DNA of 34,119 nucleotides, from positions 1-34,119 of the forward strand of contig CALXVO010000002.1 of NCBI GenBank assembly GCA_944392065.1, given 5' to 3'. Shown in pieces: positions 1 to 7,432 of the stretch; within the stretch, counting starts at the first letter, position 1; every line of letters starts with the position of its first letter. Under the pieces are notes generated by a model that was not told the origin of the DNA, ran no database searches, and saw only the letters and a program-made list of their open reading frames with translations. The stretch comes from an uncultured Clostridia bacterium (GTDB lineage: Bacteria > Bacillota > Clostridia > TANB77 > CAG-508). The translations under genes were made by a program, and so were the position numbers.

Positions 1-303
1 AATTTCACCAATGGCTACTATTTTATTACAAGCTTTTTCATTGTCTAGAAAATCCATTAAAGACTTTAGCTGTTTATCTAATCCCTCTTCACTCTCTGGT
101 ATATCATTTGGCGAAATCCCAGAAATAGTATACATCCAATCGTATTTTTTTGCTATTGCTAAGGCACTTTTAGAGGAATCTAGGCTGTAGCCTGCATTAA
201 CTAATTTAGTAACGCCAGAAGCGTAAATAGCTTTAATTACTTCCTCTCTATCTTCATTAAACTTTTCATCATTATAATGTGCATGTGAATCAAAAAGTTC
301 CAT
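1..303 (-). CDS. tatD: TatD family metal-dependent DNase, 5' part (C-terminus off the window)
   Basis: The 101 visible codons begin MELFDSHAHYND and end VAIGEI at the window edge. HAH near the start is the first metal-binding motif of the TatD family (TIM-barrel metallohydrolases, 3'-5' exonuclease/deoxyribonuclease activity), and VAIGEI is the start of the family's VAIGEIGLDY segment. A full protein would be about 250-260 aa, so roughly the last 60% lies outside. The ATG is preceded by GAGGAG at a suitable distance. One oddity: the segment where most TatD proteins read G(I/V)HPH reads SGISPND, so two usual histidines are absent. They are not the main metal ligands, so activity may be kept. 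The family is clear; the exact subfamily is not. Confidence 0.88.
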   Translation of the reverse strand, partial: MELFDSHAHYNDEKFNEDREEVIKAIYASGVTKLVNAGYSLDSSKSALAIAKKYDWMYTISGISPNDIPESEEGLDKQLKSLMDFLDNEKACNKIVAIGEI

Positions 304-429
304 TTCTATTACACTCCTCTTATTAACCATCTCAAAATTTAAAATTATTGTTAAATAATATAATTCTAAAGTAATATGCATATTTTTTTCGTTCTGTGCA
401 ATAGTCAGTCAATCTTTGTAAAAGTGAAT

Positions 430-591
430 GGTCACTAGATAATGGTTTATATAAAATATTAGGTCCGCGCAGTGAGGTCTTAATTAAAAAATTGAACGAA
501 GCAGGAAGCTTAAGTCGGGACGAAGCGAAATTGTTTAATTAAGACCTCGCGTTGCAGGACATGCTTTTTTGAAAACCATTATCTAGTAACC
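430..591. mobile_element. palindromic MITE-like element A
   Basis: This fills most of the 321-nt gap between the acpS and tatD genes. The ends are GGTCACTAGATAATGGTTT (430-448) and its inverted copy AAACCATTATCTAGTAACC (573-591), 18 of 19 matching. Inside, GAGGTCTTAATTAAA (474-488) pairs perfectly with 534-548, and the GTCC...GGAC flanks partly extend that stem, so the whole element can fold into a stepped hairpin. The core is richer in G+C than its surroundings. No ORF of note lies inside. The same terminal sequence recurs at 26720-26980. I see no target-site duplication here. The rest of the gap holds nothing I recognise. Confidence 0.7.
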
Positions 592-624
592 TTATATACA
601 AATCAGATTGGTCAAACTCTCCAT

Positions 625-1044
625 TTATAATGACAAATGTGAATTATCTTCCCATACAGCCACCGCACTTGCTACTGCATATTCTTTTATATGAGAAATG
701 CTAATATCTACATTTTTTAATTTAATATTATTTGCAGTTTTAGCCATATTTTTTGTTAGTTTATCCACATTTATCTCAGGTTTTCCACTTTCTATATTAA
801 CTACCTCTATATCTTTCCATAGAGCATCCTCTCGCCCATCAATATATTTAGAAATAGACTTAAATACTGCTTCTTTTGCAGCAAATCTTGCTGCAAAATG
901 TTGATATTTCATAATTTCTGATTTATTGCAATATTCTATTTCTTTTTCTGTATATATTTTATTTAAGAAGCTATCTTCCATTTCTAATATAGCTTCTTTA
1001 ATTCTTTCTACTTCTATAATGTCTATTCCTGTTGTCACTTTCAT
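625..1044 (-). CDS. acpS: holo-[acyl-carrier-protein] synthase
   Basis: AcpS transfers 4'-phosphopantetheine from CoA to apo-ACP, which activates fatty-acid synthesis in the cytoplasm. From the chosen start the protein is 139 aa, slightly above the usual 120-130. It opens MKVTTGIDIIEVERI with the conserved Mg-binding Asp at position 8 and has RFAAKEAVFKS with the second ligand Glu at 58, exactly the family numbering. An ATG four codons upstream (at 1056) abuts the AAGGA sequence too closely, so the ATG at 1044 is preferred. The tail contains an ISISH segment followed by AVASAVA, the usual closing strand. The neighbours are an unknown membrane protein upstream and tatD downstream, with palindromic element A between acpS and tatD. 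Confidence 0.93.
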   Translation of the reverse strand: MKVTTGIDIIEVERIKEAILEMEDSFLNKIYTEKEIEYCNKSEIMKYQHFAARFAAKEAVFKSISKYIDGREDALWKDIEVVNIESGKPEINVDKLTKNMAKTANNIKLKNVDISISHIKEYAVASAVAVWEDNSHLSL

Positions 1045-1176
1045 GGTCCATCTCATTCCTTTTTTATATAATTAAACTTAATTAGAAAAGATTTTATATT
1101 TTAACTTTTGTTGTTACAAATCACAGCTTAGTTTTTAGAGAAGAAGTATATCACTATGATTGTGAATTGTGACCCC

Positions 1177-2430
1177 TTATTTCATACTTGCATAAATGAT
1201 AGTAATTATATTAATAATCAATATCACTGCCACAATAACCCTCGTAATTTTATTATTTTTGTTCATTTCTTCTACATTATATTTCTTATATGTTACATCA
1301 TACTCATTTTTTAATTTTGCAAATGTTTCTTCAATTTCTAGATTTTCCATCCAACTTTGTTCCAATCTTCTGCCAAACTCTTCATTTGTAATATCTTGTA
1401 TCCATAATTTTTTTGTAAATTCAATAAAATTCTTTTCTGCTACTTTAAACTTATGACTGAATTCATAACTAAGTTTATTTAGCATCATTTTTTTATATAA
1501 CACCAATAGATAAGTATATAAATATTCACTTTCATATTTTTGTGGAACTATTGTAAAATTAGTAGTATTCACATTTGAAGTAAATAACACAGTACTTGCT
1601 ACTGTAAATCCATATCGTATATATTGATTTTTATAAATCGATTTTTTCTCTAAAATTTTATTATTTCCTACTACAGAATACTCATCATCAATTATTTGAG
1701 AATTCGCTGGTTGTACCGAACGATATTTTTCGAATAGATTATCCAGTTCGCCATTTTCTGTGTTTTCATTCCAATCTTTTTGATCCATACATGTATAGGA
1801 ATAAACAAAGAATTTCTCGTTTCCAACATTGGCCTTTCCAGAAATACTGTAACCGCCTGTTAATTCATTGATTAATAGAGAGATATCTTTTACATTCTTA
1901 AAAGAATTAGATTGTATTTTTATATTCTCATATTCTTTTAAATTATATGCTTCTGAATTTATTTCTCTAAATTTATAATTAAAATTCAATAAATCGGAAA
2001 AGCTATTACTATTTTCTAAATTAGTCTTAAACACTAAAAAGCAAATTCCAGATTTATAGCATACTATTTTTATTTCTGATATTTCGAAAAATATCCCATT
2101 ATTGGTTTCAACTTTTCCTTGTAGATTTTCTGCTAATTCGTAATTAAATATATTACACTCATGTTTTGCAATTAAAGTAGATTGTAGTGCCGTATCTAAT
2201 CTTTTAAAATCTTTAATTCCTTCTTTGCCAAGTCCAAACGACCAAAACATAAACTCTCTAATGCTTGGTAAAAAATAACTATATAAATGTATATCTTTTT
2301 GCTTATCAAAAAATCTTATTTTACACTTTCGATTTTTTAATAAATCTTGCAAATACCTTTTATATTTTCCTTCTTCAATCATGTATGGATAAATAAAATA
2401 AGTATATTGATATTTCGTCATAAGTTCCAA
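1177..2430 (-). CDS. tail-anchored membrane protein of unknown function
   Basis: I do not recognise this 417-aa protein. It has no signal peptide. Almost all of it is a soluble region rich in aromatic and charged residues, followed near residue 365 by a predicted helical stretch with alternating charges and then one strong membrane segment (about residues 395-413) directly before the C-terminus, ending ASMK. That is a tail-anchor layout with the bulk facing the cytoplasm. The overall look, soluble domain then helices then C-terminal membrane segment, loosely recalls CorA-like proteins, but only one membrane segment and no GMN motif are seen. The start is TTG, chosen because AGGAGG lies 8 nt before it; the ATG three codons later is too far from that site. 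It is monocistronic by spacing. Confidence 0.75.
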   Translation of the reverse strand: MELMTKYQYTYFIYPYMIEEGKYKRYLQDLLKNRKCKIRFFDKQKDIHLYSYFLPSIREFMFWSFGLGKEGIKDFKRLDTALQSTLIAKHECNIFNYELAENLQGKVETNNGIFFEISEIKIVCYKSGICFLVFKTNLENSNSFSDLLNFNYKFREINSEAYNLKEYENIKIQSNSFKNVKDISLLINELTGGYSISGKANVGNEKFFVYSYTCMDQKDWNENTENGELDNLFEKYRSVQPANSQIIDDEYSVVGNNKILEKKSIYKNQYIRYGFTVASTVLFTSNVNTTNFTIVPQKYESEYLYTYLLVLYKKMMLNKLSYEFSHKFKVAEKNFIEFTKKLWIQDITNEEFGRRLEQSWMENLEIEETFAKLKNEYDVTYKKYNVEEMNKNNKITRVIVAVILIINIITIIYASMK

Positions 2431-2482
2431 AATAAATTCCTCCTATGTTCGTTTAATTAATTACTATTTACGGTTGCTTTTT

Positions 2483-2536
2483 GTCGGAGCAATGCATATT
2501 TTGATTTTATAAAATAAAAATATGCAATGTTCCGAC
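2483..2536. repeat. palindromic repeat D (short relative of element C)
   Basis: A 54-nt near-perfect inverted repeat in the 188-nt gap between two minus-strand genes. The left arm begins GTCGGAGCAATGCATATTTT and the right arm ends ATATGCAATGTTCCGAC; about 24 of 27 pairs match. The arms resemble those of the larger element at 7193-7347 (GTCGAGACAGTGTATATTTT), and the bases outside also resemble each other, including TGAATTGT on the right. It could be a copy of that element that lost its middle. Lacking a T-run, it is a poor intrinsic terminator. Confidence 0.6.
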
Positions 2537-2618
2537 ATTTTATAACCAACTGTGAATTGTAACTTTAATTATTCTCTTCCATAATAATGCATCTATTACT
2601 TATGAATAGCCATACTTT

Positions 2619-4148
2619 CTATTCATCTGTAAAGTAATACAAGTTCAAGTCTTCTCCCAAATGCCATTTTCCAATAAATTCCACTAAGATATTATCATCT
2701 AAATTATAGGATGGTGCAACTGTTACTTCTCCTTTGGAATTTATAGTTCCCCATAATCCATCTTTTTTTACGCTTGCGTATCCATAATCATTTTGCTCTC
2801 TGGCATCATCATAAATGTAATTAACAACAACATTACCATTTCTATCTATATAGCCATACTTGCCTTCCTCATTCTGACTTAGGAAAAGTGTATTACTACT
2901 TAATATATCTTTTGCTTCTCTTTCTTCAAATCTAAAATTATAATATTTGTATTCATCATTTTCTCTAACTTTAATGTATCCATTGGTCGTATTTAGCTCT
3001 GAAATAATTACATTAGATAATCTTACATTCATATCTGCATCAATTAAATTAGAAGTATAGTCTTCATTGGTTGCTTCATAGAAATTTGCTATTTTCCTAT
3101 ATACGATATTTGAGTAATTTAATGCAGTTAGTTTATTTCCATTGGAATCCATTATCCCATATTTTGCATCTTGACTTACAATATAATTGCTTCCTGTGGC
3201 ATATGTAATACTATCATATTCGCTATTAATAATACTTTGTCCATTTGCAATCGAAACTACTCCATATTTATTATTTTCTTCTACTACTGCATTTTCGCCA
3301 TTAATTGATACAATGTCATCATATTCACCTGCTAAGTATTCATTTCCATCTGTATCTACTATTTTCCAGTCATCACCTTCTCTTACGATATAATATTTTC
3401 CATTATCATATACTTGTTTTATAGAGTCATATTTATTTTCCAAAGCCACGCTTTTTGTATAATTAATAACACCATATTTATTATTTTCATCAATTACAAT
3501 ATAACCATTTTCATATTGATCCGATATTGGTCTTATCTCTTCATATTCATTATCGATAATAACAGAACCAACATTATCTATAATTCCATATTTATCATCT
3601 TTTTCTATAAGTAAACTATTTGTTACCCCTTTAAGTGCTGTTATAGAATCATATTCGCAATTTACTAATTGGCTTCCATTTGTATCTATTATCCCATACT
3701 TTCCATCTTGAGAAACTTTAAGTATTCCTGATTCATACCATAAATTATTGCTATTATCATAGTTTTCTATTGCTTCTACTGTATCATAATTGGTAAATAA
3801 TTCTTCTCCTTTTTCATTAAGTACTCTTGTATCATAGGTACCATTGTCATAATCTACATTTATCGTACAGATAAAAATTGCTTTTGAATTATCAGGAATA
3901 ACAATATATTCATCATATTCTGGAGAAATAATAATATTTCCACTAGAATCAATTACTCCCCATTTTCCTTCTGTATATACTGGAAAATATCTTAGTACTA
4001 CTGCCTTTTCTTGTGTTGTGTTTTCCGTATCAAATAATTTGTTTATTCCTATTATAAACATGGCAATTACTGCAATTGCTATTATAACCGCAAATACCTT
4101 TTTAATGTTCAGTTTCTGTTCTCCATCGTATCTTTTCCCTCTACTCAT
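2619..4148 (-). CDS. membrane-anchored WG (KWG) repeat protein
   Basis: A 509-aa protein with a short basic N-terminus, one membrane segment at about residues 18-40 (VFAVIIAIAVIAMFIIGI) and the rest outside the cell. The outer part is a chain of about nine WG repeats of 35-50 residues. Each follows the pattern (K/W)(Y/W)G(V/I)ID..G..(I/V)....YD.I, for example GKWGVIDSSGNIIISPEYDE, KYGIIDTNGSQLVNCEYD and KYGYIDRNGNVVVNYIYDDA; the last (LWGTINSKGEVTVAPSYN) lies near the C-terminus. WG repeats form beta-structured modules thought to mediate binding; no enzyme activity is indicated. No cell-wall sorting signal is seen. A sigma-A-like promoter lies just upstream (4213-4242). Confidence 0.88.
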   Translation of the reverse strand: MSRGKRYDGEQKLNIKKVFAVIIAIAVIAMFIIGINKLFDTENTTQEKAVVLRYFPVYTEGKWGVIDSSGNIIISPEYDEYIVIPDNSKAIFICTINVDYDNGTYDTRVLNEKGEELFTNYDTVEAIENYDNSNNLWYESGILKVSQDGKYGIIDTNGSQLVNCEYDSITALKGVTNSLLIEKDDKYGIIDNVGSVIIDNEYEEIRPISDQYENGYIVIDENNKYGVINYTKSVALENKYDSIKQVYDNGKYYIVREGDDWKIVDTDGNEYLAGEYDDIVSINGENAVVEENNKYGVVSIANGQSIINSEYDSITYATGSNYIVSQDAKYGIMDSNGNKLTALNYSNIVYRKIANFYEATNEDYTSNLIDADMNVRLSNVIISELNTTNGYIKVRENDEYKYYNFRFEEREAKDILSSNTLFLSQNEEGKYGYIDRNGNVVVNYIYDDAREQNDYGYASVKKDGLWGTINSKGEVTVAPSYNLDDNILVEFIGKWHLGEDLNLYYFTDE

Positions 4149-4212
4149 AGTTACAACATTCCTTTCTTAAGGCACAAAGACTTACCAAAAGTTACATTTT
4201 TTTTACACATAT

Positions 4213-4242
4213 ACTATATCATATTTTAGGGTAAAATTACAA
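4213..4242 (-). promoter_or_regulatory. sigma-A-type promoter for the WG-repeat gene
   Basis: On the minus strand TTGTAA (4242-4237) is followed after 18 nt by TATAGT (4218-4213), with the gene start at 4148. This predicts a leader of about 60 nt. Assigned by eye from the consensus. Confidence 0.5.
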
Positions 4243-4268
4243 CAAAATCATGCATTTTTCACAAATTT

Positions 4269-4406
4269 TCTAAAACAGGGACAGGCGTATTTGTCCACTT
4301 TTTTCTAAAATAGGGACACACGTTAATAACTTGTATATCATAAAATTACTAACGTGTGTCCCTATTTTACACTTTTTTCCACAAATACGCCTGTCCCCAT
4401 TTTGGA
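4269..4406. repeat. double-tier GGGACA/TGTCCC palindrome E (REP-like)
   Basis: Two nested inverted repeats lie between spoIIE and the WG-repeat gene. The outer arms 4269-4294 and 4381-4406 contain GGGACAGGCGTATTTGT and its complement, 23 of 26 matching, with all differences compatible with G-U pairing. The inner arms 4306-4325 and 4350-4369 are a perfect 20-bp match (TAAAATAGGGACACACGTTA). The unpaired bulges on both sides carry the same-direction sequence CACTTTTTTC. The right end is 3 nt from the spoIIE stop codon. GGGACAGGC...TGTCCC palindromes of this style are known in Firmicutes as REP-type repeats, some tied to IS200-like (RAYT) transposases; none is encoded here. It may also serve as a terminator for spoIIE. 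Confidence 0.7.
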
Positions 4407-4409
4407 AAA

Positions 4410-6461
4410 TTATTTTTTATTAATTCTAGCTACCATTACCGTCATATCATCTTTTTGGTTTCCATAATCATTATCAATTGCTTCGTTTATAATAATGTCT
4501 GCTATTTTTTGTGCGTCATTTGTTTCGATATCCTCTAATAAATATTTAAGCCATAATTGTTTATTTAAATATTCTTTATTAGAATCTATTACTCCATCGG
4601 TGCACATTACCAAAATGTCTCCATCTTGTAAATCGTAATCATATACTACTAAATCAACATCACTTAATATTCCGGTTGGAAGTGACATTGCTTTTAAAAG
4701 TTGAACATTTCTACCTCTTTTTACATAAGTTGGACATGCACTATTTTTAATAAATTCCATATTTCCATTGAATAAATCTAGGATTTCAATGTCTAGTGTT
4801 GCATACATGTCTTCTTCTGTATTTGCTGAAAGGGTAGAATTAATTAGCTTTAACGATACATCCTTTTCAAATCCTGCGGTTAATAATCTTTCTAACATTT
4901 TTACTGCTATTTTACTGCTTTTCATTGCTTCTGGTCCTGAACCCATACCATCACTTAAAGCTAGCAAATATTTTCCATCATCTAGTTTTATTTGTAAACT
5001 ACTATCTCCCGATACTGCTGATCCAGATTTTGTTGATTTTGCAGTTCCAATTTGTACTTTATAATTATCATCAGAAAGATAGGTAAATTTGCAAATTTCT
5101 TTATTTAATCGTAAGCCACATTCTTGTTTTTGCATAATCATTTTTTGCTCTAATACTTTGGATAGTATTTTACATATCTTTTTAATATCGCATTCAGTTC
5201 CATCTGGGTTTTCGCAAGTGTCGGTATATACTTCTACCATATACCTTCCAGAGCTTTGTTGCTTAATTTCAATACTTTTTATTTCAATTTCTTTTTGCTC
5301 TAATAGTTTTAGTATTTCTTGTTTTTTATCAAGGAATTTATCTTCTTTTTTGTCTATATCTTCTGCCATTTTAGAAATTGCTTCTGAGACTCCTTTTAGT
5401 TGTGAAGATACTGTTTTTTTACTTTCGTCTAATTTTTTCTTCCAGATAAAGTTTATTTTACTAATTCGATACGAATAGTTGATAGCTTTTACCATTTTAT
5501 AAATATCTTCTTTTGCCTGTCCTTTTGTGTTTTCAAAGCCCACAATGTAGTTATTATTTTTCTCTAATATTTTAATTAATTCCTTTTCTGTAATAATATC
5601 GTTTTCTAATAAATGGTTAAAAATGTCTGTAATTAGTTGTTCCGTAGGATAATACATTTCTTCATATAACATATTATCTTCTAATTCTTCTATATTCTTT
5701 TTTAACTCTTCTAAAAAGATATCGATATTAGCCTTTTCTTGTTCTTTTAATTCTTTTTCAGAAAGGATGGTAGCTGCCGCTTCTCCATAGCTTTCTGCCA
5801 TATCGTAAATTGTCTCAGACATGCTATTTAATTTATAAATTGTATCTTTATTCTCTTCTAAATCTCTTTCTGCAACTTCTGGTAATAATTTTGTACTTCC
5901 TACTAAATCTTCAATATTTATTTCAATATTCTTAGGAATTGCTAAAAGTCCAAGAGAGGCAATTAATATTTCTTGAAATAGAATAAGTGGTACTGTATTT
6001 CCATTAGCAGCATAAGCAAGAACAACATTTCCCAATGCAAACCCTACAATGACACCTATTCTTCCAAATCGATTTAAAAGACCTGCAATTAATCCAGATA
6101 TTGCATATGCTGCAATCATAATAGGCTCTGTACCTGTAATAACGCCAAGTACCACTCCTATTGTAATACCACCAGTTGCTCCTACTAAAACACCATTTTT
6201 CCAACCTAATACTAATACAATTAATATACTTAAAATATTTTTGATAGAAAATCCAAAAATATTTAAATCTTCAAATACCGTTACTGCTATGGCCAAAAGT
6301 AGACTTGTCCCCATTACTTCCTCAATAGTAAACGCTCTTCTTGTTCCAAAGTCAATAATCATAGTAATGGAATTAACAAATATTTTATAAAATATGTAAG
6401 TAGTAATTCCAAGCATAATACTTGTTAATAAATCGAAAACATAAAACTCTCTAAAAAACAT
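4410..6461 (-). CDS. spoIIE: stage II sporulation protein E, C-terminal part with PP2C phosphatase
   Basis: SpoIIE sits in the polar division septum and dephosphorylates SpoIIAA, releasing sigma-F in the forespore. This 683-aa ORF has about six membrane segments in residues 8-180, a long helical regulatory region (about 190-440) and a PP2C/SpoIIE phosphatase domain (about 450-683). The metal-site aspartates stand in ALSDGMGSG (near 500), CTDGVIDS and DDMTVMVARI. Full-length SpoIIE is about 800-830 aa with ten membrane segments, so the N-terminal four are missing here. They are encoded just upstream at 6519-6896 in the same frame, 57 nt away. No good ribosome binding site precedes this ATG. 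The phosphatase is intact, but correct membrane assembly and expression are doubtful. Confidence 0.87.
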   Translation of the reverse strand: MFFREFYVFDLLTSIMLGITTYIFYKIFVNSITMIIDFGTRRAFTIEEVMGTSLLLAIAVTVFEDLNIFGFSIKNILSILIVLVLGWKNGVLVGATGGITIGVVLGVITGTEPIMIAAYAISGLIAGLLNRFGRIGVIVGFALGNVVLAYAANGNTVPLILFQEILIASLGLLAIPKNIEINIEDLVGSTKLLPEVAERDLEENKDTIYKLNSMSETIYDMAESYGEAAATILSEKELKEQEKANIDIFLEELKKNIEELEDNMLYEEMYYPTEQLITDIFNHLLENDIITEKELIKILEKNNNYIVGFENTKGQAKEDIYKMVKAINYSYRISKINFIWKKKLDESKKTVSSQLKGVSEAISKMAEDIDKKEDKFLDKKQEILKLLEQKEIEIKSIEIKQQSSGRYMVEVYTDTCENPDGTECDIKKICKILSKVLEQKMIMQKQECGLRLNKEICKFTYLSDDNYKVQIGTAKSTKSGSAVSGDSSLQIKLDDGKYLLALSDGMGSGPEAMKSSKIAVKMLERLLTAGFEKDVSLKLINSTLSANTEEDMYATLDIEILDLFNGNMEFIKNSACPTYVKRGRNVQLLKAMSLPTGILSDVDLVVYDYDLQDGDILVMCTDGVIDSNKEYLNKQLWLKYLLEDIETNDAQKIADIIINEAIDNDYGNQKDDMTVMVARINKK

Positions 6462-6518
6462 TGGTACAATTTATACTAAAATATCTGCAGTATCTAGATG
6501 TCAACCTATTTTTCTTTT

Positions 6519-6896
6519 TTAGTTTACATTATCCTGTATTTTAGGTCTTATTAATAAAATCGATACAAAAAACACTAACGATGTTATAAAATATACCAAT
6601 AAATTATTAAATCCAAACTTAAGAAAAGTACCAATTAAAGATAACACATACATAATTCCAATTGGTCTATTATTTCCAAGTGCTCCTGCTATGATAGCTA
6701 GTCCAAAAGGGACCAAAGAAAAAATAAGTGTATTATCGTCAAATCCCACCATAGATATCATAAAGGTAATAATATATAACATGATATTTTGTTTTGCAAA
6801 TAATCTTTTTAACACATCTTTTGTACTAACCCTTTTATTTTCTTCTTTATATTCATTTTTATTGTCTCTAAGATCTCCAGTTATATTTTGAAACAT
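6519..6896 (-). CDS. spoIIE: N-terminal membrane fragment of SpoIIE (split gene)
   Basis: A 125-aa protein with a charged N-terminus and four membrane segments (about residues 36-121), including SLVPFGLAIIAGALG. This resembles the PFG-containing early membrane segments of SpoIIE, and the ORF lies directly upstream of the phosphatase part in the same reading frame. Together, 125 + 19 + 683 codons give about 827 aa and ten membrane segments, which is the usual full-length protein. The start is the ATG at 6896, with AGAGGTGG a few bases before it; an in-frame GTG at 6905 lies inside that site. Translation ends at a TAA. The spacer then reads KRKIG, stop, HLDTADILV, stop, IVP in frame before the next ATG. 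The fragment assignment is an inference from position and motif. Confidence 0.65.
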   Translation of the reverse strand: MFQNITGDLRDNKNEYKEENKRVSTKDVLKRLFAKQNIMLYIITFMISMVGFDDNTLIFSLVPFGLAIIAGALGNNRPIGIMYVLSLIGTFLKFGFNNLLVYFITSLVFFVSILLIRPKIQDNVN

Positions 6897-7192
6897 ACTA
6901 ACCACCTCTAACTTTTTATTTATGCATTAATGTTATCTAAATTGCTTTTCTTTCGTGTAAACAGCTTCTTAATGCTGGTATCCATTATAGTTCTTTTCCA
7001 TAAATTTTTTTGTCACATTTAATCCATAATATAAAAAAGTTTTTTACAAAATGTGATGTGTTATTGCTTTTTCTTTTAATTTATAACAATATATGCTTAT
7101 CATTTTATCGCAAAATAGGGTTTTTTTCAATACATTGTGGAAAAATAAACAAAAAAGCGCTAGTTTAAAATCACTATTGAAAGTTATTTTTA

Positions 7193-7347
7193 GTCGAGAC
7201 AGTGTATATTTTTTAATTTTATGTTGGAGTGCTTAAGGTGGGGACCGACAAGCTTACAAAGTGTTTAACGAACTTTAGTGAGTTAATACACTTTGTGCGC
7301 AGCCAAAGGTCCAAAACATAAAATTAAAAAATATACACTGCCTCGAC
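7193..7347. mobile_element. palindromic MITE-like element C
   Basis: This lies in the 536-nt gap between spoIIE and the surface-protein operon. The left arm 7193-7225 (GTCGAGACAGTGTATATTTT then TAATTTTATGTT) pairs with 7315-7347, 32 of 33 matching with one G-U-type difference. A second inner stem pairs ACAAAGTGTTTAAC (7256-7269) with GTTAATACACTTTGT (7282-7296), with one bulge. Weaker matching ends continue outward: AATCACTATT near 7169-7178 versus AATTGTGATT at 7360-7369, so the true element may be about 200 bp. No protein is encoded. The remainder of the gap (6897-7160) is AT-rich and holds nothing I recognise. Related arms occur at 2483-2536. Confidence 0.65.
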
Positions 7348-7382
7348 ATTTAATCTATGAATTGTGATTAGCTTCAAAATAG

Positions 7383-7409
7383 CAACCCAAGTTTTGAAAA
7401 CTTGGGTTG
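7383..7409 (-). terminator. intrinsic terminator of the surface-protein operon
   Basis: CAACCCAAGTTTT (7383-7395) and AAAACTTGGGTTG (7397-7409) form a perfect 13-bp palindrome starting 24 nt past the stop codon at 7433. On the minus strand it is followed by CTATTTTG, a short T-rich tail. Confidence 0.7.
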
Positions 7410-7432
7410 TCATTTTAGAAGAAATATCTTGT

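Noticed and set aside
430..591. Element A as a riboswitch or structured leader of tatD
   Set aside because: Identical terminal repeats at another locus with a target-site duplication fit a mobile element better, and the folding follows from inverted repeats rather than a known aptamer.
2700..4000. Regularly spaced similar segments that might suggest a CRISPR array or DNA tandem repeat
   Set aside because: The periodicity is in the protein (WG repeats of 35-50 residues); the nucleotide copies are diverged and lie in one open frame.
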